42,226 bases of DNA. Source: Bacteroidota bacterium (GTDB lineage: Bacteria; Bacteroidota; Ignavibacteria; Kapaibacteriales; UBA961). The stretch covers positions 1 through 42,226 of the forward strand of contig JADZAA010000115.1 in assembly GCA_020852855.1 (NCBI GenBank), in the 5' to 3' direction. The stretch's first letter is position 1. Every line of letters starts with the position of its first letter. The translations under genes and the position numbers were made by a program. Positions 33,403 through 41,997 of this stretch are shown piece after piece. The notes beneath the pieces are model-generated. The model searched no databases and was not told the origin of the DNA. It saw only the letters and a list, made by a program, of their open reading frames with translations.

Positions 33403-35268
33403 CTACTTTTCTTCACCCGTGTCATGGAAGTATTCGTAGAGCCGTAGTGACGTTTTTTTACCTGCGAACAACGCTAATTCTTCTTCGGAGGCGCGGCGAA
33501 CGCCCTCGACCGAGCCGAATTTTACCAATAATTTTTGAGCAGTTTTTTCGCCTATGCCCGGAATATCGGTAAGTTCGGTATGAAAAACGCGCTTATCGCG
33601 CAGTTGCCGGTGATACGTTACGGCGAAGCGGTGGGCTTCATCGCGTGCGGACTGCAACAGCCGTAAACTCGTCGAGGTTCGCGGCATCAAAACAGGCTCG
33701 CTTTCATTAGGCAGGAACACTTCTTCGAGGCGTTTGGCAAGGCCGATAACCGTAGATTTTTCGTTCATTCCCAAGTCGGTAAGAGCTCCCATGGCGGCCG
33801 AAAGTTGGCCTTTTCCGCCGTCAATAATAATTAAATCCGGAATCGGCAACTTTTCTTCCAGAACTCGACTGTAACGGCGGTGTATAACCTCGCGCATGGC
33901 TTCAAAATCGTCATTTCCTGCAAAAGTTTTGATTTTGAATTTGCGATATTCGCTTTTGGCCGGGCGGCCGTCAATAAATACCACAAGCGAAGAGACATAG
34001 TCGCTTCCCTGCAAATGCGAATTATCGAAACATTCTATTCTTCGTGGCGGACGGCTCATTCGCAGGTCGCGTTCGAGAGACAGCACACCTCGCGGCAATG
34101 ATTGCTCGCGACGGGAACGCGCTATAGCAAGCTCGCGCAGTTGAAATTCCGCATTTGTAACCGCCATATCAACAAGTTTTTTCTTATCGCCTATTTTCGG
34201 AGATTCTATATTTACGGCGGATTTTTTGCGCAAACGCAGCCATTCGCGCAATATGGGCGTATTATCAGCCTCACATGAAATAATAATTTCCTCCGGCGTA
34301 AAATCGTTATCGAAATAATATGTTTCTATTACGCGCCGCATCAGCTCGGCATTGTCGGCCGCAAGCGAAGTTTTCAGATAAAAATGCCGTTTGCCAATCA
34401 TTTTGCCGTCGCGCACATTGAAAATCACGGCGCATACGTCCTCGTCTTCACGTGCAACGGCAATAACGTCGCGCTCAATATCATCAACGGTTAATATTTT
34501 TTGTTTTGACGAATATTCGCGCAAGGCTGACAGACGATTTCGCGCTACGGCCGCTTCTTCGAAATTCATGGCATCGGCTTGGCTTGTCATTTCGGCTTCA
34601 AGAAGTTTCTCTACATACCGAGCGCGCCCGCCAAGAATTTCGGCACATTGCTCAATATATGAATTATATCGCTCTCGGCTCACATAACCTTCGCAGGGCC
34701 CTTCGCATTTCTTTATGTAATAATCTAAGCAAACCTTGAATTTGCCCGCGACTATACTTTGTTCGGTAAGCGGTAAATCGCAACTGCGCAAAGGGAACAT
34801 TGCATAAATCGTTTTCAATAAATAATGCAGATATTTCCCGTCCGTATAAGGCCCGTAATACCTGCTGCCGTCGCGCATTACCTTTCTCGTTGAGAACACA
34901 CGCGGAAACTCTTCGTTTGTAATACGTATAAACGGATAGCTTTTATCGTCCTTCAGCAATATATTATAGCGCGGCTGAAACCGCTTGATTAAATTATTTT
35001 CCAATATCAGTGCTTCAACCTCCGAATCGGTTACAATAACTTGTACGTCTCGGATTTTAGATACCAGAACTTTCGTTTTGGCATCAACTATACGCCCTGA
35101 ATGGAAATAAGAACGAACGCGGGAACGCAAACTTTTCGCTTTGCCCACATAAATAACTTCGCTATCGGCATTGAAATACTGATATACTCCGGGCTTGGCG
35201 GGCAGGTCGGCTATTTTATCGGCAAGTATTTGCCGGTAATCGTTCCGTTGTTGTTCGTCGTCGTTCAT
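33403..35268 (-). CDS. uvrC: Excinuclease ABC subunit C
   Basis: UvrC makes both incisions in nucleotide excision repair. The N-terminal GIY-YIG nuclease (GVYQYFNADSEVIYVGKAKSLRSRV), the UVR motif region around residue 200, the RNase H-like C-terminal nuclease (RIECFDNSHLQGSDYV, LIIDGGKGQLSAA) and two terminal helix-hairpin-helix motifs (DIPGIGEKTAQKLL) are all seen. I use the ATG at 35268, giving 621 residues; a GTG at 35328 would add 20 residues unlike the family. A TATATTTG box on the minus strand at 35313-35320 is a candidate promoter. Confidence 0.96.
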   Translation of the reverse strand: MNDDEQQRNDYRQILADKIADLPAKPGVYQYFNADSEVIYVGKAKSLRSRVRSYFHSGRIVDAKTKVLVSKIRDVQVIVTDSEVEALILENNLIKRFQPRYNILLKDDKSYPFIRITNEEFPRVFSTRKVMRDGSRYYGPYTDGKYLHYLLKTIYAMFPLRSCDLPLTEQSIVAGKFKVCLDYYIKKCEGPCEGYVSRERYNSYIEQCAEILGGRARYVEKLLEAEMTSQADAMNFEEAAVARNRLSALREYSSKQKILTVDDIERDVIAVAREDEDVCAVIFNVRDGKMIGKRHFYLKTSLAADNAELMRRVIETYYFDNDFTPEEIIISCEADNTPILREWLRLRKKSAVNIESPKIGDKKKLVDMAVTNAEFQLRELAIARSRREQSLPRGVLSLERDLRMSRPPRRIECFDNSHLQGSDYVSSLVVFIDGRPAKSEYRKFKIKTFAGNDDFEAMREVIHRRYSRVLEEKLPIPDLIIIDGGKGQLSAAMGALTDLGMNEKSTVIGLAKRLEEVFLPNESEPVLMPRTSTSLRLLQSARDEAHRFAVTYHRQLRDKRVFHTELTDIPGIGEKTAQKLLVKFGSVEGVRRASEEELALFAGKKTSLRLYEYFHDTGEEK

Positions 35269-35429
35269 AATGCGAAAATGGCTTGGTAATTCTATTTTTC
35301 TTTCGACTAATGCAAATATACATGGCACGAATAGACAAAAAAAAGCGGACGTTTATTGCAAAACTAATACGGTGCGCTCTATTCGGCAGCGTTGAACACC
35401 TGCGACGACTTGTTTCCCAATATCTTTAA

Positions 35430-35627
35430 TCAAAAAAAAACGGCAGTCGCAACTATATGCTTCTGCCGTTGAAGTTCGGAAAACATTGAAAAAGTTTCCC
35501 TGCAAGCCTATGCGTAAATGACGCAAAGAAAAAGCGTCGTTTCTGCAAAAATATCCGCTGAAATGCCTTTCTGACTATTCGATGCCGCTTCTGAAATTAC
35601 ACGGCACGCCACTACATTTAATAACCA
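35430..35627 (-). ncRNA. Candidate small RNA upstream of uvrC
   Basis: The 558-bp gap between uvrC and the M42 gene has no coding frame. On the minus strand it holds a possible -7 box (TAATTTTG, 35633-35640), then a chain of hairpins: TGCCG/CGGCA (about 35605/35585), AACGACGC/GCGTCATT (35541-35517), GGGAAAC/GTTTTCC (35500-35478), and finally the terminator at 35432-35470. That gives a transcript of about 195 nt ending in U9. I do not recognise the family; 6S RNA would have a suitable length, but I could not show its closing stem and central bubble. Confidence 0.35.
35432..35470 (-). terminator. Intrinsic terminator with no gene upstream
   Basis: AACGGCAG (35439-35446) and CTGCCGTT (35463-35470) form a perfect stem. 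On the minus strand the stem is followed by nine T (35432-35440, partly in the stem). The nearest minus-strand gene upstream is beyond the divergent M42 gene, so it most likely ends a short non-coding transcript. Confidence 0.65.
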
Positions 35628-35826
35628 CAGCGCAAAATTATCATTTTTTTTCAAAACAAGATGTAACAAAAAAAAAAAATGTTTGTCAAGATGTGCAAAT
35701 CTGTATAAAAACGATATACCCTGCTTTCATATTCGCTATTTTTTCCGTCATTTCCAACGATTTACGCCGTTTGAACGTCATTGTGCGGGCTAAATAATTT
35801 GTATCTCTAATTTCAGGTTTAATACT

Positions 35827-36897
35827 GTGCGGCAAGAATCACTTACTTTTCTGACTGGTTACCTTAACAACAACTCGCCTGTCGGTTTTGAAACGGCCGG
35901 ACAGCGTTTATGGCTTGATTACATAACACCTTACGCCGACGAAACTTTTACAGACGTTTACGGAACGGCCGTTGCCGTGATAAATCCGGGTGCGGATTAC
36001 AAAGTAGTAATTGAGGCTCATGCCGACGAGATTTCGTGGTATGTGAATTACATTACAGAGTCCGGATATATTTACTTAAAGCGCAACGGCGGTTCGGATT
36101 ATGCCATTGCTCCTTCGATGCGGGCAAAAATTCATACGCCCAACGGTACGGTTACGGGTATTTTCGGCTGGCCGGCGATTCATGTGCGCGATAAAGCCAA
36201 AGAAGAAACGCCCGGTGCAAAAAACATATTTATAGATGTAGGTTGCTCGAATCGCGATGAGGTCAATAAACTCGGTATTGACATCGGCTGTGTTGTAACA
36301 TTCGATGCCGACATGATGATAATGAACGAAAAATGGATTGTAGGGCGTGCTTTGGATAATAGAATCGGCGGTTTTATGATTGCCGAAGCTGCCCGCAAAC
36401 TTAAAGAAAACGGGATTAATCTGCCGTATTCCCTCTATGTTGTGAACGCCGTGCAAGAAGAAGTCGGGTTGCGTGGAGCAGCAATGATAGCCGATAGAAT
36501 AGCTCCCGACGTAGCGATTATCACCGACGTTACGCACGACACAACCGCTCCTATGTACGACAAACAGCTACAGGGCGAGCGCACCTGCGGCAAAGGCCCC
36601 GTGCTTACTTTTGCACCGGCTGTTCAGAATAATGTACTCGCAATGCTTTTCGACGCTGCAAAAGCAGTAGAAATTCCCGTGCAGCGCTGTGCCTCGAGCG
36701 GTTCGACAGGAACAGACACAGATTCTTTTGCTTATTCGGGCAAGGGCGTGGCATCGGCTTTGATTTCACTTGCCCTGCGGTATATGCACACAACAGTGGA
36801 AATGGTTCATACAGACGACGTTAACGGCGTTATCGAGCTTATGTATCAATTTCTTGCAAAACTTCCGGCAGGACACGATTTTCGTTACATTAAATAA
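35827..36897 (+). CDS. M42-family metallo-aminopeptidase
   Basis: The 356-residue enzyme is a cytoplasmic dinuclear metal peptidase of the TET/glutamyl-aminopeptidase type. Metal and catalytic residues are visible: H in IEAHADEI, D in GRALDNRIGG, the EE pair in VQEEVGLRG, D in IITDVTHD, and the late His in MVHTDDV. N-terminal PVGFE and WLDYITPY match Bacteroidota homologues from the first residues, so the GTG at 35827 is taken as start; no ATG is available nearby. It stands alone, followed by a nested inverted repeat. Confidence 0.93.
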   Translation: MRQESLTFLTGYLNNNSPVGFETAGQRLWLDYITPYADETFTDVYGTAVAVINPGADYKVVIEAHADEISWYVNYITESGYIYLKRNGGSDYAIAPSMRAKIHTPNGTVTGIFGWPAIHVRDKAKEETPGAKNIFIDVGCSNRDEVNKLGIDIGCVVTFDADMMIMNEKWIVGRALDNRIGGFMIAEAARKLKENGINLPYSLYVVNAVQEEVGLRGAAMIADRIAPDVAIITDVTHDTTAPMYDKQLQGERTCGKGPVLTFAPAVQNNVLAMLFDAAKAVEIPVQRCASSGSTGTDTDSFAYSGKGVASALISLALRYMHTTVEMVHTDDVNGVIELMYQFLAKLPAGHDFRYIK

Positions 36898-36927
36898 TTG
36901 TGCCGATTAAACGCACGCCACACAAAA

Positions 36928-36990
36928 GAGTTGTTCCGAATTTGAAATAAATCTTGATTGCTCAAATTTCGGCAGGGTTCGGAACAACTC
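36928..36990. repeat. Nested inverted repeat downstream of the M42 gene
   Basis: GAGTTGTTCCGAA (36928-36940) and TTCGGAACAACTC (36978-36990) are perfect 13-bp complements. Inside, AATTTGA (36939-36945) and TCAAATT (36962-36968) form a second stem sharing two bases. No T run follows either way, so it is not a standard terminator. It could be a stabilising 3' structure or a small mobile repeat. Confidence 0.65.
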
Positions 36991-37163
36991 CGTGTTGCGG
37001 ATGGAGTGTTACTTACATTGTGGGTTTGCCTGCGGCAATTTTCCGTTTTACGGTGTTAGGCCGGCAGAATATTTATCCTGAAAGCAGCAGTGGTTTCAAT
37101 ATCCGACAATTTCTGTATAATCTCTATCCAATGCCGAGCAATTTAATTTGCAGAATAACGGTA

Positions 37164-37634
37164 CTATTCGAGGAATAATTTTTCCGCGTTCGGGATCAGA
37201 AGCCCCATCGAACGAATAGATTGAATTATGCGTCGCATTACATCTGCGGATATATTCGAGTCGCGGCTGATAACGTCAAGGAAAAAGTCTTTCGGGATAA
37301 AGCAAGCCGCAACGTCGGTTAGAGCGCGCGCGGTACGGAATCGTTGCTGTTCATTCACCACGCTTTCGATGCCGAACATATCGCCTTCGCCTACTTCGTA
37401 AACAGATATCGAGTCGCATCCGTCGTCGGAAGTTATTGTTAGTGCAACTTTGCCGGAGCATATACAATACACGCCGTCGGCTTCGTCTCGCTCCGAGAAT
37501 ATCACGTCGCCTTCATTGAATTCAACGCATCTTTTAGCTTCGTTTTGTTGACGCAATAAGTCATCGTCGCATCCGGCGAATACGCTAATCGGACGCGCTT
37601 TACAACACGCACAATTCGGCGTTTGCTTGCTCAT
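37164..37634 (-). CDS. Crp/Fnr-type sensor domain without HTH
   Basis: The 156-residue protein has a cyclic-nucleotide-binding beta-roll (FNEGDVIFSERDEADGVYCICSGKVALTI, then VYEVGEGDMFGIESVV) and the long dimer helix, then ends at LFLE where family members continue with a winged helix (usual total 220-235). N-terminal cysteines C8, C10, C11, C22 and C36 recall the CxxC start of Bacteroidota Crp/Fnr proteins. I read past the stop in all three minus frames for about 60 bases and found no HTH, so this is a deletion or a true single-domain protein. It may sense redox or a ligand and act by dimerising with full-length relatives (inference). Confidence 0.8.
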   Translation of the reverse strand: MSKQTPNCACCKARPISVFAGCDDDLLRQQNEAKRCVEFNEGDVIFSERDEADGVYCICSGKVALTITSDDGCDSISVYEVGEGDMFGIESVVNEQQRFRTARALTDVAACFIPKDFFLDVISRDSNISADVMRRIIQSIRSMGLLIPNAEKLFLE

Positions 37635-37683
37635 AACGGCGCATTTTTCATAATGTTCTGATTTATTCTGACTTGCTGGTCTG

Positions 37684-37691
37684 CAAAGGTA
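37684..37691 (-). promoter_or_regulatory. -7 element of the Crp-like gene
   Basis: The minus strand reads TACCTTTG, an exact match to TAnnTTTG, 50 bp before the ATG at 37634. There is no TTTG at the usual -33 distance; the palindrome at 37711-37730 takes that place, as at activator-dependent promoters. Confidence 0.5.
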
Positions 37692-37710
37692 AGTCCGTGC
37701 AATGCTCTAT

Positions 37711-37730
37711 TATATGACAAAAGTCATATA
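37711..37730. promoter_or_regulatory. Crp/Fnr-type palindromic site
   Basis: TATATGAC-AAAA-GTCATATA is a perfect 20-bp palindrome of the TGAC-N4-GTCA kind bound by Crp/Fnr proteins. Its centre lies about 41 bp upstream of the start predicted from the 37684-37691 box, the classical class II activator position. Confidence 0.6.
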
Positions 37731-37801
37731 CAAAGTATTTTTTGTAGAATAAGCAGCTGAAAAACGGTGAAAAATGTCGGTTTATATTATGCGAATGTTC
37801 T

Positions 37802-40800
37802 TTAATCTCGGATATTTGCGGCACGGCGATATTCGCGTAAAGCGTCGAGTGCCTGGCGCGGAGTTTCGCATGGAATTTCGATAAAAGTCTTTTTTTTCAC
37901 GGCCGTAAATTTTGCATTGCGCATCGAGGCCGTGTGCGCAGCAATTGGCGCAAAATAATTTGCATAGAAAAAAGTATCTGTTTCGGGCGGAAGTTCTATG
38001 CGCAACAGTTCGTTTTTTATGGAAACACGCACAAATCCCAATGCAACAGCCACAGCACGCAACCGTGCGCCCAAAATAAGATTTTCGGCTTGTTCGGGCA
38101 ATGTTCCGTAACGGTCGCGTAATTCCGATGCAATTGCGAGCGTTCCCTCTTCCGAACGAATATTATAGAGTTTTTTATAGAATTCGAATCTGTCTGTATC
38201 GCTCGCCACATAAGAATTAGGTAAAAGTGCATCGCCGTCTATATCAATAGCAATATCTTCATTGGCGTATACCGGCTTTGCAGAATCCGCGTCGAACACG
38301 TCGGCAAACTCTTGCTCGCGAAGCTCGCGCACGGCTTCGTCAAGTATTTTTTGATATAGATCGAAGCCCATTTCGACGATAAATCCACTTTGTTCGGCAC
38401 CAAGTAAATTCCCCGCACCGCGTATTTCCATATCGCGAAGCGCAAGCTGAAACCCTGAGCCGAGGTCGGTACATTCTTCGAGGGCCTGCAACCGTCTGAC
38501 CGACGAACGCGAAAGAGAGCGTATGGGCGGCGTAATTAAAGCGCAATATGCCTGCATATTCGAACGCCCGACGCGCCCACGCAGTTGGTATAGTTCCGCA
38601 AGTCCGAAATTCTGTGCATTGTTAATGAATATTGTATTTGCATTGGGAATATCCAAACCAGATTCTGCAATTTTGGTTGTAAGCAATAGGTCGTATTTCC
38701 GTTCCAAAAATTTATCCATTACGCTTTCAAGCGCATGTCCGTCCATTTGCCCGTGGGCAATACCACAACGCAAAGACGGATATAAATCAAGCAAACGCTC
38801 GTGCCAACGCGGAATGCCGCCAACCGTGTCGTTTACAAAAAATATCTGCCCGCCGCGTTCAATTTCTCTATGAATGCCCTCGATGATTTTACCTTCATTC
38901 CATTCGGTAATTTCCGTTTCCACAGGCAAACGATTGCGCGGCGGTGTTTCTATAACGCTTAAATCACGCGCACCCATCAGCGAGAAATTCAGTGTCCGCG
39001 GTATTGGAGTAGCTGTAAGCATAAGTGTATCAACGGAAATGCGCAATTGCCGCAATTTTTCTTTTGCCCCGACTCCGAAGCGATGCTCCTCATCAATTAC
39101 AACCAAACCCAAGTCTTTGAATACTACGTCCTTGCTTAATATTCTATGCGTTCCTATCAGAATGTCTACTGTGCCTGACTTTACTTTTTGCAGTATTTTC
39201 GTTTGCTCGGCCGGCGGGCGCAGTCGCGAAAGTGCCTCTACATTCACGGGATAGCGGCGCAAACGGTCGGTAAATGTGTGAAAATGCTGTTGAGCCAAAA
39301 TAGTGGTCGGAACAAGAACCGCTACTTGCTTACCGTTCTGCACAGCCTTGAAAGCAGCGCGAATGGCTACTTCTGTTTTACCGAAGCCTACATCGCCGCA
39401 AACAAGCCTATCCATGGGAACAGTAGATTCCATGTCGAGTTTAACTTCGGAAGTTGTTTTTGCTTGGTCGGGCGTATCTTCGTAGATAAATGCAGCCTCA
39501 AATTCTTTTTGCCATACGGTATCGGCGGCAAATCTGAAGCCGGACGAGCGTTTTCGTGCCGCATATAATTTGATAAGGTCGCGGGCAATATCTTTGAGCT
39601 TGCGCTTTGCACGGTCTTTTTTGCGCTCCCATTCACTCGAACCGAGACGCGAAAGTTTTGGCGGTTCGTCGCCTGCCGCCGAATATTTTTGCAGTTTATG
39701 CAGTGTGTTCAGATGCACAAAAAGCGTATCGCCGCCTGCATATACAATCCGCGCACATTCCTGCACACCGCTACCGGCAACGTTAATCGTTTCAAGTCCG
39801 TCAAATCTTCCTATACCTTTATCGGCGTGAACTACGAAGTCGCCACGCTTAAGCTGCGAAAGTTCGCGCAGAGTTATACCCGTGAAAGTTTTGCCTTTTT
39901 TCGAGGTTTGAAAATGCTTGCGCCCAAAAATTTCATGCTCGTTAAAAATCGCTATTCCCGCATCGGGCAGAATAAAGCCTTTCGAGAGAGAGCGGTCGAG
40001 CAATATTGTTTTTCGCGTAATTATGTCGGAAGCGGCATTTACTTCGTCTTGCTCCAAAAAGTTGATAATCAATTCTTGCAGGCGACGGCTGCTTGGTTGC
40101 CCTTCCGCCGATAGCCAAGTTGATATTTTGAGGGAAATCTGTTCGGCAAGCGAAGTGCATAATACGGCAATAGAACCGTTGAAGTCCGGCTGCGGACGGC
40201 ATCTAACCAAAACATCCGATGTTCCCAAAGCATTTATCGAGAGCGTTGTATAGTCTTTAAGATATTCCGGAAACTCTATGCCTGCCGTAAAAAACGAGAC
40301 TTCCAATGCTTCCGGAGCATTAAAAATTATTAAGGAATCGTCGGGAAAGTAATCACGCAACGATGAGTCGAATTTACGCTCGTCCACAAATACACTGCCA
40401 AGAATATCTACGCTGTCGAGTTCGCGTATACTTCGCTGCGAAAGCGGGTCGAATTCGCGCACGGATTCCGCCTCGTCGCCCCAAAACTCTATGCGTATCG
40501 GATTATCTCGGCCGAGAGGAAATATATCTACAATGCCGCCGCGCGCCGCCATATCGCCGTAGGTTTCCACAAAGTCCTTGCGAACAAAGCCGCCCCGCGT
40601 AAGAGAATGTATAAATTCTTTTAGCGGAATATTCATCCCGCGCTTGATATTTATGCGACTGCCGGATACGTTATCGGGCGCGGGCAATGCGAAGCCGAAC
40701 GCTTCCGGCGTGGCAACCGCTATCGCGTCGTCGTAACGCTCTACCGTGGCAAGAGCATCTATAATTCCGGCCACGCGAGGGTCAAGTTGATCGTATATTG

Positions 40801-41089
40801 CTCGGTGTTCCGGTTCGGCGAACAGCGCAAGTTTTTCGCCGCCGATAATAGCCTCTAAATCGTAAAGCCATTCCTTGGCCTCGTCGCGATTTTCGGTCAG
40901 CAGCAAAATTCGTCGCGGCTTTTTATGCCAAAGCGCGGCTACCGCGGCGGAACGCGCCGAGCCGTGCAGAAATTTTATTGATGATGATTGTCCGCCGTCA
41001 AGACGATTGGCAATATCGGTCAAGAACGGCAGTCCGGAAAATTTGGCGAGGAAATCCTTAATTGTCTTTTTTATCACCTTCGGGCCCAA
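37802..41089 (-). CDS. mfd: Transcription-repair coupling factor Mfd
   Basis: This 1095-residue translocase removes stalled RNA polymerase and recruits the Uvr proteins. In order: a UvrB-like N-terminal module (GGIVDIFPLG near 190), the RNA polymerase interaction domain (HADKGIGRFDGLETI), the helicase core with Walker A CGDVGFGKTEVA and DEEH box VIDEEHRFGV, LTATPIPRTLN, GRVGRSN, and the C-terminal TRCF domain. It begins at TTG 41089; a GTG at 41077 is an alternative, and no early ATG exists. It is slightly short of E. coli Mfd (1148) but complete. uvrC lies 2.5 kb away, but on a separate transcript. Confidence 0.96.
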   Translation of the reverse strand: MGPKVIKKTIKDFLAKFSGLPFLTDIANRLDGGQSSSIKFLHGSARSAAVAALWHKKPRRILLLTENRDEAKEWLYDLEAIIGGEKLALFAEPEHRAIYDQLDPRVAGIIDALATVERYDDAIAVATPEAFGFALPAPDNVSGSRINIKRGMNIPLKEFIHSLTRGGFVRKDFVETYGDMAARGGIVDIFPLGRDNPIRIEFWGDEAESVREFDPLSQRSIRELDSVDILGSVFVDERKFDSSLRDYFPDDSLIIFNAPEALEVSFFTAGIEFPEYLKDYTTLSINALGTSDVLVRCRPQPDFNGSIAVLCTSLAEQISLKISTWLSAEGQPSSRRLQELIINFLEQDEVNAASDIITRKTILLDRSLSKGFILPDAGIAIFNEHEIFGRKHFQTSKKGKTFTGITLRELSQLKRGDFVVHADKGIGRFDGLETINVAGSGVQECARIVYAGGDTLFVHLNTLHKLQKYSAAGDEPPKLSRLGSSEWERKKDRAKRKLKDIARDLIKLYAARKRSSGFRFAADTVWQKEFEAAFIYEDTPDQAKTTSEVKLDMESTVPMDRLVCGDVGFGKTEVAIRAAFKAVQNGKQVAVLVPTTILAQQHFHTFTDRLRRYPVNVEALSRLRPPAEQTKILQKVKSGTVDILIGTHRILSKDVVFKDLGLVVIDEEHRFGVGAKEKLRQLRISVDTLMLTATPIPRTLNFSLMGARDLSVIETPPRNRLPVETEITEWNEGKIIEGIHREIERGGQIFFVNDTVGGIPRWHERLLDLYPSLRCGIAHGQMDGHALESVMDKFLERKYDLLLTTKIAESGLDIPNANTIFINNAQNFGLAELYQLRGRVGRSNMQAYCALITPPIRSLSRSSVRRLQALEECTDLGSGFQLALRDMEIRGAGNLLGAEQSGFIVEMGFDLYQKILDEAVRELREQEFADVFDADSAKPVYANEDIAIDIDGDALLPNSYVASDTDRFEFYKKLYNIRSEEGTLAIASELRDRYGTLPEQAENLILGARLRAVAVALGFVRVSIKNELLRIELPPETDTFFYANYFAPIAAHTASMRNAKFTAVKKKTFIEIPCETPRQALDALREYRRAANIRD

Positions 41090-41306
41090 CTGTCAGTATG
41101 AATTACTTTCTGTTTATATATATATTGGCCGGCCGTTTAATTATTGCGCCGCCAAATGCGCTTAAAACACAATCTTCACATCTTCTTTATAGTTCTGCAA
41201 TGTTCCGTTTAGGCCGGTTGTCCAACCGCATTAGAGTTGTTGCAACGTCTTAAAATTATTTATTACAGCGGAGAATGCAACGGCAATCAGAATGTAAATC
41301 AATATA

Positions 41307-41973
41307 ATGAAAATCGGCGTTTCAGACTTGACGACAGACCGTAAGTGGCGTTCCGCAATAGGCTTAGATAAAGATGAATTCTTTGCGCTACTACCATTGT
41401 TCGGCAGTACTTACGAGCAAATATACGGAAAAAGCATAGAATTACGACAAGCCGATAATCCGGCGGCTGATTCTGCAATTACAAAGTATGAAGATTTGTT
41501 GTTTTTTACATTGTTTAGTTTGAAATCCGGTTTGACCGTGCGACATTTTAGGTTTAGTAATCGGCATAGAAACGGTTCTAGTGCCAAACGCAATCAAGAC
41601 GCGGGTATAACTGTTCTTAGGTGCACACTGGGAAAACGCGGCTTATCAGGTGCTTATTATTCGATAGAGAGTTTAACAGCGTGTAAGAGTTTAGCCGTTA
41701 TTTTGCCAAAGAGTCATCAATAATAATAGACGGCATAGAGCAACCGATACAGCGTCCAAGCGATAAGAGAGCACAAAAAATTACTATGGCGAAAAAAAAC
41801 GCCATACTCCGAAGATGTTGATAATCGGCACAATTGGTCGTTATATCAGTTACTTAAGTAATTGTTGGTTTGGCAATACCCATGACTGTTGCATATTAAA
41901 GGGAGAATTTCCGCCCGATAAATATTGGTTTTCCGAGAAACACGCAAGAGAGGATTTAGTTTTTGTGGGTATT
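41307..41973 (+). pseudogene. IS5-like (DDE_Tnp_4) transposase, frameshifted
   Basis: The first frame (41307-41723) has an N-terminal region, then GSSAKRNQDAGITVL, a conserved block of this family. Within it, about ten codons just before GSSAK read correctly only in another frame (DILGLVIG), so two compensating indels are present. After 41723 the match moves to a second frame (SSIIIDGIEQPIQRPSDKRAQK, which holds a catalytic Asp), and from about 41815 to a third (IGTIGRYISYLSNCWFGNTHD, with the next Asp, and EFPPDKYWF). At least four frame changes make it dead. Similarity ends near 41973, where IS30-like sequence begins. Confidence 0.75.
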
Positions 41974-41997
41974 ATGCATCGATTATCGATGGCGGAT

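Noticed and set aside
35668-35679. A12 homopolymer as a functional element
   Set aside because: It lies in an AT-rich spacer; it may affect DNA bending but no specific role can be supported.
36891-37163. Missing HTH domain of the Crp-like protein after a simple frameshift
   Set aside because: None of the three minus-strand frames downstream of the stop gives a helix-turn-helix; they close within about 25 codons.
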